Assembly: GCF_900184255.1 (NCBI RefSeq)
Contig: NZ_LT854640.1
Coordinates: 1,007,593 to 1,071,592 of the forward strand
Source: Haloimpatiens massiliensis
Lineage (GTDB): Bacteria; Bacillota; Clostridia; Clostridiales; Clostridiaceae
DNA length: 64,000 bases
Direction: 5' to 3'
Under the pieces are notes generated by a model. That model was not told the DNA's origin. It was given only the letters and a program-made list of their open reading frames with translations, and searched no databases. The translations under genes and the position numbers were made by a program. Each line of letters begins with the position of its first letter. Position 1 is the stretch's first letter. This document shows, one piece after another, positions 50,572 to 58,580 of the stretch.

Positions 50572-52257
50572 TTATCTAATGTAATCAATTAAAGTTGGTT
50601 GAAGAACTCTAGCACTGGTTTGAAGTGAAGCTATATATACTGTCTGTGCTGTGGCAAATTGCATTGTAGTTTCAGTAATGTCAATATCCTCAGTTTTTGA
50701 AAGTATTTCCGTCATATTAAAGTTTTGATCTTTATTTTTATCATTAGCACTTTCCATGCTGTTTTGCTTTGCTCCTACTTCTGAACGAACTTTCAATATA
50801 TTATTCATTACATCACTTATATCTTTAAGATCTTCATTTACAAGTTTTTTAACAGCTTCATCATCCAATGTTGTTCCATCTTCATTTTTTCCATCTAAGT
50901 GATTAACTATATTCTTAAATATATCTCTTAAATCTTTAGTTTCGCCATCTGCATTTTTAAACTCAATTATTTCTTTTGCTGAAACATTATAGTTAAATAC
51001 AACACCTTGAGATACTTCTACTTTTAGTTTCTCACCTATATGCTGATATTCTACTCCACCTACTAATTCTCCACCACCTTTTTTATAGTAAAACAACATA
51101 GCATTTTCATTATTATTTTCATTAAAAGTAGCAGTTTTAGTATTAGTAGTTCCAAATAATGTAGAAGATGTTATTTGAACTTCTTTTTTATCCTTATCAT
51201 CTATATTTACAAACTTTAGCGTCCCATCAGCTAGATTAGTTACAACTTTTACTTTATCCTTTATATTATCGTTATTTGCTATTTGGTCATTTATCTTACC
51301 AGCTAAATCACTTAAGCTACTAACTGATGTACCCTTTTTTATGATTATTTGTTGTGAACCCACTTCTATTTTTAGGTCATTATTTAAGGAACCATTAGTA
51401 GTTAAGCTATCAGCTCCAGATAAATTTAAATCTGTGCTACTTACGGATTTATTGGCATCTATTTTTGTATCTGCTGATATGCCTAGTTCAGTAATTTCAT
51501 TGCTGATTTTAATTTTATCACTAGTTTTATTTTTAAATTCCAACTTATTATTTGCTATATCTGCTACAACCTCTATTTTACCTTTTAAATTATTATCCGC
51601 TTGTATTTTATCATTTAGCTTATCAGCTAAATCTCTTAAATTATTTATTACCACATTATTCCCAATAGTTACTTCATGATCAGTTGTGTCACTACCAATT
51701 TGAAACTTTATTTTCATTTCATTTACTAAGGTTTTATCTCCCTCAGTTAAACTGCTTGTACCTGAAAAATTCAAAGCATTTGTTTCAGCAGCACCAGCAA
51801 AACTACTTCCACCTGTTGTATCCATAGGCTTAGTGGTTCCTCTAGTTCCACCAAATATATATTTCCCATCAAAGTTTGTATTCATCACTTGAGAAAACTC
51901 TGAAATTTTTTCATTTATTTCATCTTTTGCAGCTCTTCTCTCCCCTGCGCTATAAGTTCCATTACCAGAAGATATTAGAAGTTCCCTTACCCTATGCAAA
52001 ATATCTCCAGCCTGTCCCAAGGCTGTATCAGTAGTATCTAACCAATTTAAAGTATCTTTTATATTTTCATTATATTGTTTATTTGAGTTGATTTCTGTAT
52101 GAAGTTGCATAGCTCTAGCTACTTTAAAAGGATTATCTGAAGGTCTTCTAACTGATTTACCGGAAGTCATTTGTTCCTGCAATGTCTTTAAATTTGTTAA
52201 GTTAGTCCTCATGTCTCGTAAAAAGTTGTTTGAAAGCATTTTATTTGTTATACGCAC
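50572..52257 (-). CDS. flgL: FlgL, hook-filament junction protein, enlarged by two IN-like repeats
   Basis: A 561-aa protein, about twice the usual size. N-terminus MRITNKMLSNNFLRDMRTNL with RRPSDNPFKVARAM; C-terminus ITETTMQFATAQTVYIASLQ, both FlgL-type. The insert holds two tandem related segments (about residues 161-257 and 277-365), each opening LN(F/L)SG(T/A)(S/D)SLT and containing LRDLADKLNDKIQ or LSDLAGKINDQIA; these look like the Flagellin_IN motif. It is the second junction protein, downstream of flgK. Confidence 0.93.
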   Translation of the reverse strand: MRITNKMLSNNFLRDMRTNLTNLKTLQEQMTSGKSVRRPSDNPFKVARAMQLHTEINSNKQYNENIKDTLNWLDTTDTALGQAGDILHRVRELLISSGNGTYSAGERRAAKDEINEKISEFSQVMNTNFDGKYIFGGTRGTTKPMDTTGGSSFAGAAETNALNFSGTSSLTEGDKTLVNEMKIKFQIGSDTTDHEVTIGNNVVINNLRDLADKLNDKIQADNNLKGKIEVVADIANNKLEFKNKTSDKIKISNEITELGISADTKIDANKSVSSTDLNLSGADSLTTNGSLNNDLKIEVGSQQIIIKKGTSVSSLSDLAGKINDQIANNDNIKDKVKVVTNLADGTLKFVNIDDKDKKEVQITSSTLFGTTNTKTATFNENNNENAMLFYYKKGGGELVGGVEYQHIGEKLKVEVSQGVVFNYNVSAKEIIEFKNADGETKDLRDIFKNIVNHLDGKNEDGTTLDDEAVKKLVNEDLKDISDVMNNILKVRSEVGAKQNSMESANDKNKDQNFNMTEILSKTEDIDITETTMQFATAQTVYIASLQTSARVLQPTLIDYIR

Positions 52258-52271
52258 TTTTTATCACCCCT

Positions 52272-54083
52272 CTATCGTTTTAATCCATTAACAACTACAT
52301 CCAAAAGTTCATCTACTGTAGAAATTATTTTTGCATTAGCCCCATAAGCATGTTGGAACTGAATTAAGTTTGCCATTTCTTCATCCATAGATACTCCTGA
52401 TACTGAGGTTCTTCTTTGATCAAAATCACTTAAAAGCTTTTCTTGATTTCCTACTATTCTTCTAGCTTCATTTTCTTGTATTCCAAGCGTATCTACTGTA
52501 TCTTTAAAATAATTATCTATAGTCATTCCATTTACATTACTTTGTATAGTGTAAACTTCTAACTCCTCATCTTTTGCAAATCCACCAGTTAAATCAGTTA
52601 TAAATTTTTGCCTATCCATCTGTGACAAATCTATATTTTGTATTTTGAACAATACATTTCTAAGTTTTGCTATAGCTAGAGCTCTTTTACCATCATTTTC
52701 ACCTGAATTATCTCCTGCTCCTGTTTTTATGTTCATTACATTATCCATAATTTTAGTATTTACTGCTATATTACTAGCATCTATTTCTTCTTCACCTAGC
52801 ATTTGTATACTGCCATCAGGGTTCAATTTAAATTCATCTTTATTAACGAAAAAAGGCATGTCATCATTTGAAGCATCACTTTGCCCACTGTGAACTGCAT
52901 TCACTGAAAAAGCTATAGATTTGGCTAATTTATTAATTTGATCCTCATAGTTATCTACATCTTCCTGAACTGACATATAACCTTGAAGACTTCCATCAGA
53001 TGGCTTAAATAATCCTAATTTTTTGTCTAATATAGATAAATCATTTGGATTTGTTATATCGATAGCCTTATCAACATAAGCATTCCCTTCTTCATCTGCC
53101 CAAATTACTCTACATTCATCTATATGTCTTTTTATTTCATTAGCCTTTCCTTGCTCAACTGGTGTATTAAAATTTATCATTATTTCCTTTCCAGGTCTAT
53201 TACTATCTCCTTCTTTTAAATAATTTATCTTTAAACCAGTTACTTTTCCTTGATCGTTCTTAACTTCTTCTATTCCATTTATGTAAGAAAATCTGCTTAC
53301 AGCATAATTAGGTTCTTTTCTTACTAAAAGTTTTTCTCCACCTTCTGGAATATCTTCTACATCTCCAGGACTTAAGTCTATGGTATAAAAATTCTTCTTT
53401 TTAACATCTATATTAAATTCTGCACTTAATTTATCCATAAGCAAATCTCTTCTGTCCATTAAGTCATTAGGCTCTTGTCCAGAAATTTTAACATTCATTA
53501 TTTGCTGATTTAAAGAATCTATTTGCTCAAGATAATTATTAATTTGGAAAACAGTATCCTTTATAACTGTTTGAGTATTAGTTCTTATCTTTTGAAGCTG
53601 ATTATAAGTATGATTTAGTTCATTAGCAAGAGCATTAGCTTGTTGTGCTACCACAGTTCTAGCATTAGACGTATCCGCCTGCTTTGACAGTTCTTGCCAC
53701 GAATCAAAAAACTTACCTATAACCGTGGAAAGGCCCTGATCTGATGGTTCATTAAATACGCTTTCTATTTCACTTAAGAATCTGTCCCTAGCTTCATAAG
53801 TACCCATAACACTCTGTTCATTTCTAAATTGAAAATCTAAAAACTCATCTCTAACCCTTTGAATTATTGATATTTCAACTCCAGTACCTAATTGCCCTGG
53901 TCCTATAGCATTATTTACGGAAGGCATAGCAAAAGGTCTTGTAGTTTCCATTATAGCTCTTTGCCTTGAATAACCTTCTGTATTAGCGTTCGCAATATTA
54001 TGTGTAGTTACATCTATAGCCTTCTGTTGAGCAAAAAGCCCTCTTTTGGCTACATTAAATGTTGCAAATAATCCTGACAACAA
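52272..54083 (-). CDS. flgK: FlgK, hook-associated protein 1
   Basis: A 603-aa junction protein. N-terminus GLFATFNVAKRGLFAQQKAI, then THNIANANTEGYSRQRAIME; C-terminus SGVSMDEEMANLIQFQHAYG, then ANAKIISTVDELLDVVVNGLK. Start codon TTG after AAGGGTG. It is followed 14 nt later by flgL and preceded by flgN, its export chaperone. Confidence 0.96.
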   Translation of the reverse strand: MLSGLFATFNVAKRGLFAQQKAIDVTTHNIANANTEGYSRQRAIMETTRPFAMPSVNNAIGPGQLGTGVEISIIQRVRDEFLDFQFRNEQSVMGTYEARDRFLSEIESVFNEPSDQGLSTVIGKFFDSWQELSKQADTSNARTVVAQQANALANELNHTYNQLQKIRTNTQTVIKDTVFQINNYLEQIDSLNQQIMNVKISGQEPNDLMDRRDLLMDKLSAEFNIDVKKKNFYTIDLSPGDVEDIPEGGEKLLVRKEPNYAVSRFSYINGIEEVKNDQGKVTGLKINYLKEGDSNRPGKEIMINFNTPVEQGKANEIKRHIDECRVIWADEEGNAYVDKAIDITNPNDLSILDKKLGLFKPSDGSLQGYMSVQEDVDNYEDQINKLAKSIAFSVNAVHSGQSDASNDDMPFFVNKDEFKLNPDGSIQMLGEEEIDASNIAVNTKIMDNVMNIKTGAGDNSGENDGKRALAIAKLRNVLFKIQNIDLSQMDRQKFITDLTGGFAKDEELEVYTIQSNVNGMTIDNYFKDTVDTLGIQENEARRIVGNQEKLLSDFDQRRTSVSGVSMDEEMANLIQFQHAYGANAKIISTVDELLDVVVNGLKR

Positions 54084-54213
54084 TAATCACCCTTTCTACT
54101 AATCCTGATTACTAATTGCTATTTTTTAGTAACTAACTCTTTAATCCTTATTACAGCTAAAACCAACTGTGGATTATGAATTTATAACTAAATACTAGCT
54201 TAAAAATCCGGAA

Positions 54214-54627
54214 TTATCTTCTTATCTTTCCAGTAGCTCCATATGTCCTCGACACTGGTCTTGATGGATTTATTATCTCTAGCATTTTATTGGTATAACT
54301 AAGTCCTTGCTTTATTAAAAGTTCATTGGTTTCCTTTTGAAGTGTTACGGAATGTAATACCTTTCTTATTTCTCTATAAGCCTCCTCTAACTGTAAATCC
54401 TTACTTTCCAATACTATTTCACTTATTGCTACGTCACCAACTAAATTTCTTCTGTCCATCTCTATTTTTGCAATTTTAACACTAGCTTCTTTTATACTAT
54501 TAATTATGTCATCCATTTTAAAAACATCTTCACTAACTATATAATCATGCTGAGTTTCTAATAATATAAGTAAATTATTTAATGCATCTATTTCTTCGTT
54601 TATTATTTTTTTAAGCTCCGTTAACAT
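54214..54627 (-). CDS. flgN: FlgN, chaperone of FlgK and FlgL
   Basis: A 137-aa helical protein (IDALNNLLILLETQHDYIVS) ending with an Asn/Pro/Arg-rich tail (NPSRPVSRTYGATGKIRR). The length, the helical N-terminal half, and the place between flgM and flgK fit FlgN. There are 130 nt between it and flgK without a recognised signal. Confidence 0.88.
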   Translation of the reverse strand: MLTELKKIINEEIDALNNLLILLETQHDYIVSEDVFKMDDIINSIKEASVKIAKIEMDRRNLVGDVAISEIVLESKDLQLEEAYREIRKVLHSVTLQKETNELLIKQGLSYTNKMLEIINPSRPVSRTYGATGKIRR

Positions 54628-54629
54628 AA

Positions 54630-54908
54630 CTAAATTTCCTTTCTTTCAAAGGCTTGCATTATACTTTTAGCTAAATCCTCCGGATCTACACTATACTTTC
54701 CAGAAGCTATTTTGTTTTTTATTTCTCTAACCTTTTTATCATTTGGAATTACATCATTCTCCATAGAGTAAGCACTTAAACTTTTTCCTATCTCTGAAAT
54801 TTCTAGTTTGTCTGATAAGTCTACGTCCTTTTTTTTCTCTAGGGCCCTGCTATTTTTCACCCCATACATGTTTACTATTTTACTAGGGTTTATTCCGTTG
54901 ACTTTCAT
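54630..54908 (-). CDS. flgM: FlgM, anti-sigma factor for the flagellar sigma factor
   Basis: About 92 aa from ATG 54908 (MKVNGINPSKIVNMYGVKNS), 8 nt after GAGGAG; the GTG just upstream is less likely. The C-terminal half (DKKVREIKNKIASGKYSVDP, then EDLAKSIMQAFERKE) is the sigma-binding part. FlgM holds the late sigma factor until the hook is complete and is then exported. A very good sigma-D promoter precedes it, giving self-limiting control. Confidence 0.95.
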   Translation of the reverse strand: MKVNGINPSKIVNMYGVKNSRALEKKKDVDLSDKLEISEIGKSLSAYSMENDVIPNDKKVREIKNKIASGKYSVDPEDLAKSIMQAFERKEI

Positions 54909-54942
54909 AATATACACTCCTCAAATTACTTTCTTAAAATAT

Positions 54943-54969
54943 TTATCGAATTAGAACTTCAAAAGTTTA
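54943..54969 (-). promoter_or_regulatory. Sigma-D type promoter of the flgM operon
   Basis: Minus strand TAAA (54966-54969), 17 nt, CGATAA (54943-54948), with the same spacing as for the main flagellin. It would drive flgM-flgN-flgK-flgL-fliW-csrA-flaG. Confidence 0.75.
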
Positions 54970-55001
54970 GTACATAATTAAAAAATTTTAGTTATAAAAG
55001 T

Positions 55002-55031
55002 AAAAATTAGGAACTTCACAGCCCCTAATTT
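55002..55031 (-). terminator. Terminator of the chemotaxis-switch operon
   Basis: Arms GAAATTAGGGG and TTCCTAATTTTTA around CTGTGAAG, followed by T-rich DNA on the minus strand, 10 nt after the fliY stop. Confidence 0.65.
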
Positions 55032-55040
55032 CATGCTTTT

Positions 55041-56177
55041 TTATTTCCCTAAACTTCTTACTCTTTCTGCATTGCTAATTATGCTTGTTATTCTGACGCC
55101 GAAGTTTTCATCTACTACAACTACTTCCCCTTCAGCCACCATCTTGCCATTTACTAATATTTCTACCGGTTCCTCTGCTAACTTATCTAATTCTATTAAT
55201 GAACCAGTGCCTAAATCTAATATTTCCTTTATGCTTTTCTTAGTTTTTCCTAAAACTACTGATATCTCTAAAGGAACATCTAATATTAAATCAATATTAC
55301 TAGGCATAGCTGTCGGTGCTGAATTTTGAAGAGGTTTAAAAGCAGCTTTTTTAACCTCCACTTGTGGTTCACGAACTTGCTGCTCTATACCTTTTTCCAT
55401 TAATGGATTTGCCTCCTGAATATTATTAGAACTACTTGAATTTACATTATTATTTTCATTTGTAGTATGTGTCTCTTGCGTTTTTGGACTTTCTTCCTTT
55501 CCAGTCATTATACCTACTATCTTCTTTCCAGTTTCTAATGGAAGTATTTGCATTATTTCACTATCTACTAAATCACCTATAGTTAACTTAAATGCTACCT
55601 TTATTATTTCTTCATCGTCCTTTACGCTTTCCGTAAGTGTTTCTGTATTTTCATTCCATATTCTCGATTTCGGTGGTGATATATTTACTTCTCTACCAAA
55701 CATAGTAGCCATAGATGTAGCTGCTGAACCAATCATTTGATTCATAGCCTCTGACACAGCACTTTCTTCTATTTCAGATAAACTACTTATATCCTCTGGA
55801 ACGATTCCATCTCCACCCATCATTAAGCTAGCTATAACAGCAGCATCTGATACTTTCATTACAAGAAGATTTTCTCCAGTAATCCCACTTATATATTTTA
55901 CCTCAAGACATATATTGGGTACTTCAAAGGTTTCCCTTAATTTTCTCAAAGTAGTTGTAGATACTTGTGGTGTTGTGATGTTAACTGCTTGATTTAATAT
56001 AGTAGAAAGAGCAGTAGATGCAGATCCCATGGAAATATTACCTACTTCGCCTAAAAGATCCTTTTCTGTTTCAGTAAAATACTCTTCATTAGCTTTATTT
56101 TCATCATCATTTGACTCCACACTTCCACCATTTAAAAGAGAATCTATTTCTTCTTGTGAAAGAAAACTATTAGCCAT
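55041..56177 (-). CDS. fliY: FliY, switch protein with CheC-like phosphatase and FliN domains
   Basis: About 378 aa from ATG 56177 (MANSFLSQEEIDSLLNGGSV); the start codon lies within the end of fliM (TATGGCTAA). Order: N-terminal CheY-P-binding peptide LSQEEIDSLLNG; CheC-like domain with two active-site helices (LLGEVGNISMGSASTALS and EIEESAVSEAMNQMIGSAAT); a long Asn/Glu linker; C-terminal FliN/SpoA domain (VPLEISVVLGKTKKSIKEIL). It builds the C-ring and removes phosphate from CheY-P. No separate fliN is seen. Confidence 0.96.
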   Translation of the reverse strand: MANSFLSQEEIDSLLNGGSVESNDDENKANEEYFTETEKDLLGEVGNISMGSASTALSTILNQAVNITTPQVSTTTLRKLRETFEVPNICLEVKYISGITGENLLVMKVSDAAVIASLMMGGDGIVPEDISSLSEIEESAVSEAMNQMIGSAATSMATMFGREVNISPPKSRIWNENTETLTESVKDDEEIIKVAFKLTIGDLVDSEIMQILPLETGKKIVGIMTGKEESPKTQETHTTNENNNVNSSSSNNIQEANPLMEKGIEQQVREPQVEVKKAAFKPLQNSAPTAMPSNIDLILDVPLEISVVLGKTKKSIKEILDLGTGSLIELDKLAEEPVEILVNGKMVAEGEVVVVDENFGVRITSIISNAERVRSLGK

Positions 56178-57159
56178 AATTTTCCACATCCTTAATATCT
56201 AATATTTGTACACCTTTATTCTTTCCTATTATCCCCACTTTACCATAATAGTGAGCTTGCTCTCCTATTAAAATTTCCACAGGCTCACTTGTCTTTTGAT
56301 CTAAGGTTATTACGTCTCCTACATTAAGCCTTAAAAAATCTTCTACAGTTAAAGAACACTTACCAAGTAAAGTTTTAATTTGTACATCAACTATATTTAG
56401 CCTATCTTTAATTTTTTCTCGTGAATCTTCTTTAAAAGCATCGTCACTTTCTTTAAACCAATATTGAACAACTAATTTATCTAATACCTTTTCAATACTT
56501 AAATAAGGTATGCAGATGTTTATAAATGAATTGCTATCTACCATATCCACAGAAAATGTTATAAGGGCCACTGGCTCATTAGGGGCAAGAGTCTGATTTA
56601 AAGCTGGATTAGTTTCCAAACTCTCTATTTCAGGATCTACTACATCAAGTATATCTTCCCATGCCAACTTCAAATTTGATATTAATCCATCATTAACATT
56701 TCTTATTATATTTTTATCAATATCCGTGAATTCCCTCATTTTAAATTCTTTCACTCCACTACCACCCAAAAGTATATCTAATACTTTAAATACAAATTCA
56801 GGATTAGCCTCAAAGAGTATAGAACCACTTAAAGGACTCATGTTAAACGCTGTAAGTATAGTTGGATTTGGTACGGAATGAATAAATTCTTCATAGGTTA
56901 TCTGTTGAACAGACATTATCTTAACCTTAACATTTGTTCTTAAATGAGCAGATAAATAACTTGATATTATCCTGGCATAATTATCATGAACCAGTTCTAA
57001 TGTTCTTATATGGTCTTTAGAAAATTTTTGAGGACTTCTAAAATCATACTTTTTAACTTTATGTTCTTCCTGTTTGGCCAGTTGTTCTGGCTCTAACTCA
57101 CCAGAAGATAAGGCAGACAAGAGAGCATCTATCTCACCTTGACTTAAAACCTCTGCCAT
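56170..57159 (-). CDS. fliM: FliM, rotor switch protein
   Basis: A 329-aa protein with the N-terminal CheY-P-binding motif LSQGEIDALLSAL, the middle CheC-like fold without phosphatase helices, and the C-terminal SpoA domain (LLGKCSLTVEDFLRLNVGDV). FliM receives the CheY-P signal and passes it to FliG. It overlaps fliY by 8 nt. Confidence 0.97.
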   Translation of the reverse strand: MAEVLSQGEIDALLSALSSGELEPEQLAKQEEHKVKKYDFRSPQKFSKDHIRTLELVHDNYARIISSYLSAHLRTNVKVKIMSVQQITYEEFIHSVPNPTILTAFNMSPLSGSILFEANPEFVFKVLDILLGGSGVKEFKMREFTDIDKNIIRNVNDGLISNLKLAWEDILDVVDPEIESLETNPALNQTLAPNEPVALITFSVDMVDSNSFINICIPYLSIEKVLDKLVVQYWFKESDDAFKEDSREKIKDRLNIVDVQIKTLLGKCSLTVEDFLRLNVGDVITLDQKTSEPVEILIGEQAHYYGKVGIIGKNKGVQILDIKDVENYG

Positions 57160-57178
57160 ACTAATACCTCATTTCTAT

Positions 57179-57580
57179 TTAATTTAGAACTAGTTTATCT
57201 ATATCAATTAAAGTAACTATTCTATTTTTGAAATTAATAATTCCTTTTATATATTCCTTTTTATCTTTTTCACTTACACTTTCTATGACACTTTCTTCTA
57301 TTTCTAAAACTTCCTCTACTACATCTACAATTATACCTATAGATTCCTCATTTATAGATACTATTATTATATTCTCTTGTTCTACATCATTACTTTCTAT
57401 ATCTAAAAGTAACTTTAAATTTAAAAGAGTAATTATATTTCCTCTTAAATTTATTAAACCCCTTATGTAGTCGGGTGCCTTAGGCACCCTAGTAATTTCC
57501 ATAGTATCACTTATACTTTGAATTTTTGCGGTTTCCACTGCAAATTCTTCATCCTGAAGCTTAAATACCACAACTTGCAT
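57179..57580 (-). CDS. cheW: CheW, chemotaxis coupling protein
   Basis: A 133-aa protein with typical CheW words: FKLQDEEFAVETAKIQSISD, TRVPKAPDYIRGLINLRGNI and IIVDVVEEVLEIEESVIESV. It links receptors to CheA. A second CheW homologue is at 62966-63421. Confidence 0.94.
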   Translation of the reverse strand: MQVVVFKLQDEEFAVETAKIQSISDTMEITRVPKAPDYIRGLINLRGNIITLLNLKLLLDIESNDVEQENIIIVSINEESIGIIVDVVEEVLEIEESVIESVSEKDKKEYIKGIINFKNRIVTLIDIDKLVLN

Positions 57581-57591
57581 AACACGCCCCC

Positions 57592-57954
57592 CTAACCAAG
57601 TACTTTTTTAATAGCTTCAAGTACTCTGTCTGCTTGAAATGGTTTTACTATAAAATCCTTTGCACCTGCTTTTATAGCATCCATTACCATGGTCTGTTGT
57701 CCCATGGCACTGCACATTATTACTTTTGCCGCTGGGTCTATGCTCTTTATAGCTTTTACTGCTTCAATTCCATCCATATCTGGCATAGTTATGTCCATAG
57801 TTACTACATCTGGTTTTTCAGCCTTATATATTTCTACAGCTTTTATACCATTGTTTGCTTCTCCTACTACTTCAAATCCATTTTTCTCTAATATATCTTT
57901 GATCATCATTCTCATAAAAGCAGCATCATCAACTATTAAAACTTTTGAACTCAT
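57592..57954 (-). CDS. cheY: CheY, chemotaxis response regulator
   Basis: A 120-aa single-domain receiver. Acidic pocket D9/D10, phospho-acceptor D54 (VTMDITMPDMDG), Thr/Ser and Lys in VIMCSAMGQQ and DFIVKPF. CheY-P binds FliM and FliY to change rotation. It sits between cheC and cheW. Confidence 0.97.
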   Translation of the reverse strand: MSSKVLIVDDAAFMRMMIKDILEKNGFEVVGEANNGIKAVEIYKAEKPDVVTMDITMPDMDGIEAVKAIKSIDPAAKVIMCSAMGQQTMVMDAIKAGAKDFIVKPFQADRVLEAIKKVLG

Positions 57955-57968
57955 TTATTTTCCCTCCA

Positions 57969-58568
57969 CTATTTTATTCCTATAGAATTTAATATTTTTT
58001 CCAATGAACCAGGCATCGGTATATAGTAAAAATGCCCATTTATCATTTCATCATTTTGACTAAATAAAGTCTCGATGTCTAGAACATACTCATTAAATTG
58101 ACCAGACTCAATAAATGTTGTAGACAGTATTGCTCCAAGCATATCATAGGTAACTGCTGGTACAGATGGCATTATAACCATGTTAGTAAACCTAGCTATG
58201 GAATTCATATAAGCACTGCACATTATATTTCCTATTTCACATAAAACAGAATTTCCCATTTCACTTATTTCTTTCTCATTTCCATCTAATAGCTTGTTTA
58301 TAATTTTCATAGCTACATCTTTTTCCATAACAAATAGTATATTTCCCGGCGTATCACCTAATACCCTGACCAAGACACCTATTACAACTTCTTCCCCTCC
58401 AATATTATTAAATATTTCATCAAAAGGGATAACATTTATTGCAGGAACTGACATATTGACTTTTATGTTTAAAAGCTGAGCCAACGCTGTAGCTGCATTA
58501 CCAGTTCCAATATTCACTATTTCCTTTAATGCATCCAGCTGTAAATCGTTTAAATCCAAATAACTCAT
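57969..58568 (-). CDS. cheC: CheC, CheY-P phosphatase
   Basis: A 199-aa protein with both CheC active-site helices: LDALKEIVNIGTGNAATALA and SEMGNSVLCEIGNIMCSAYM, each with the Glu/Asn pair. Also binds CheD, which is encoded in the same operon, giving a feedback loop from CheY-P to receptor modification. Confidence 0.95.
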   Translation of the reverse strand: MSYLDLNDLQLDALKEIVNIGTGNAATALAQLLNIKVNMSVPAINVIPFDEIFNNIGGEEVVIGVLVRVLGDTPGNILFVMEKDVAMKIINKLLDGNEKEISEMGNSVLCEIGNIMCSAYMNSIARFTNMVIMPSVPAVTYDMLGAILSTTFIESGQFNEYVLDIETLFSQNDEMINGHFYYIPMPGSLEKILNSIGIK

Positions 58569-58580
58569 TCTATCCTCCCT

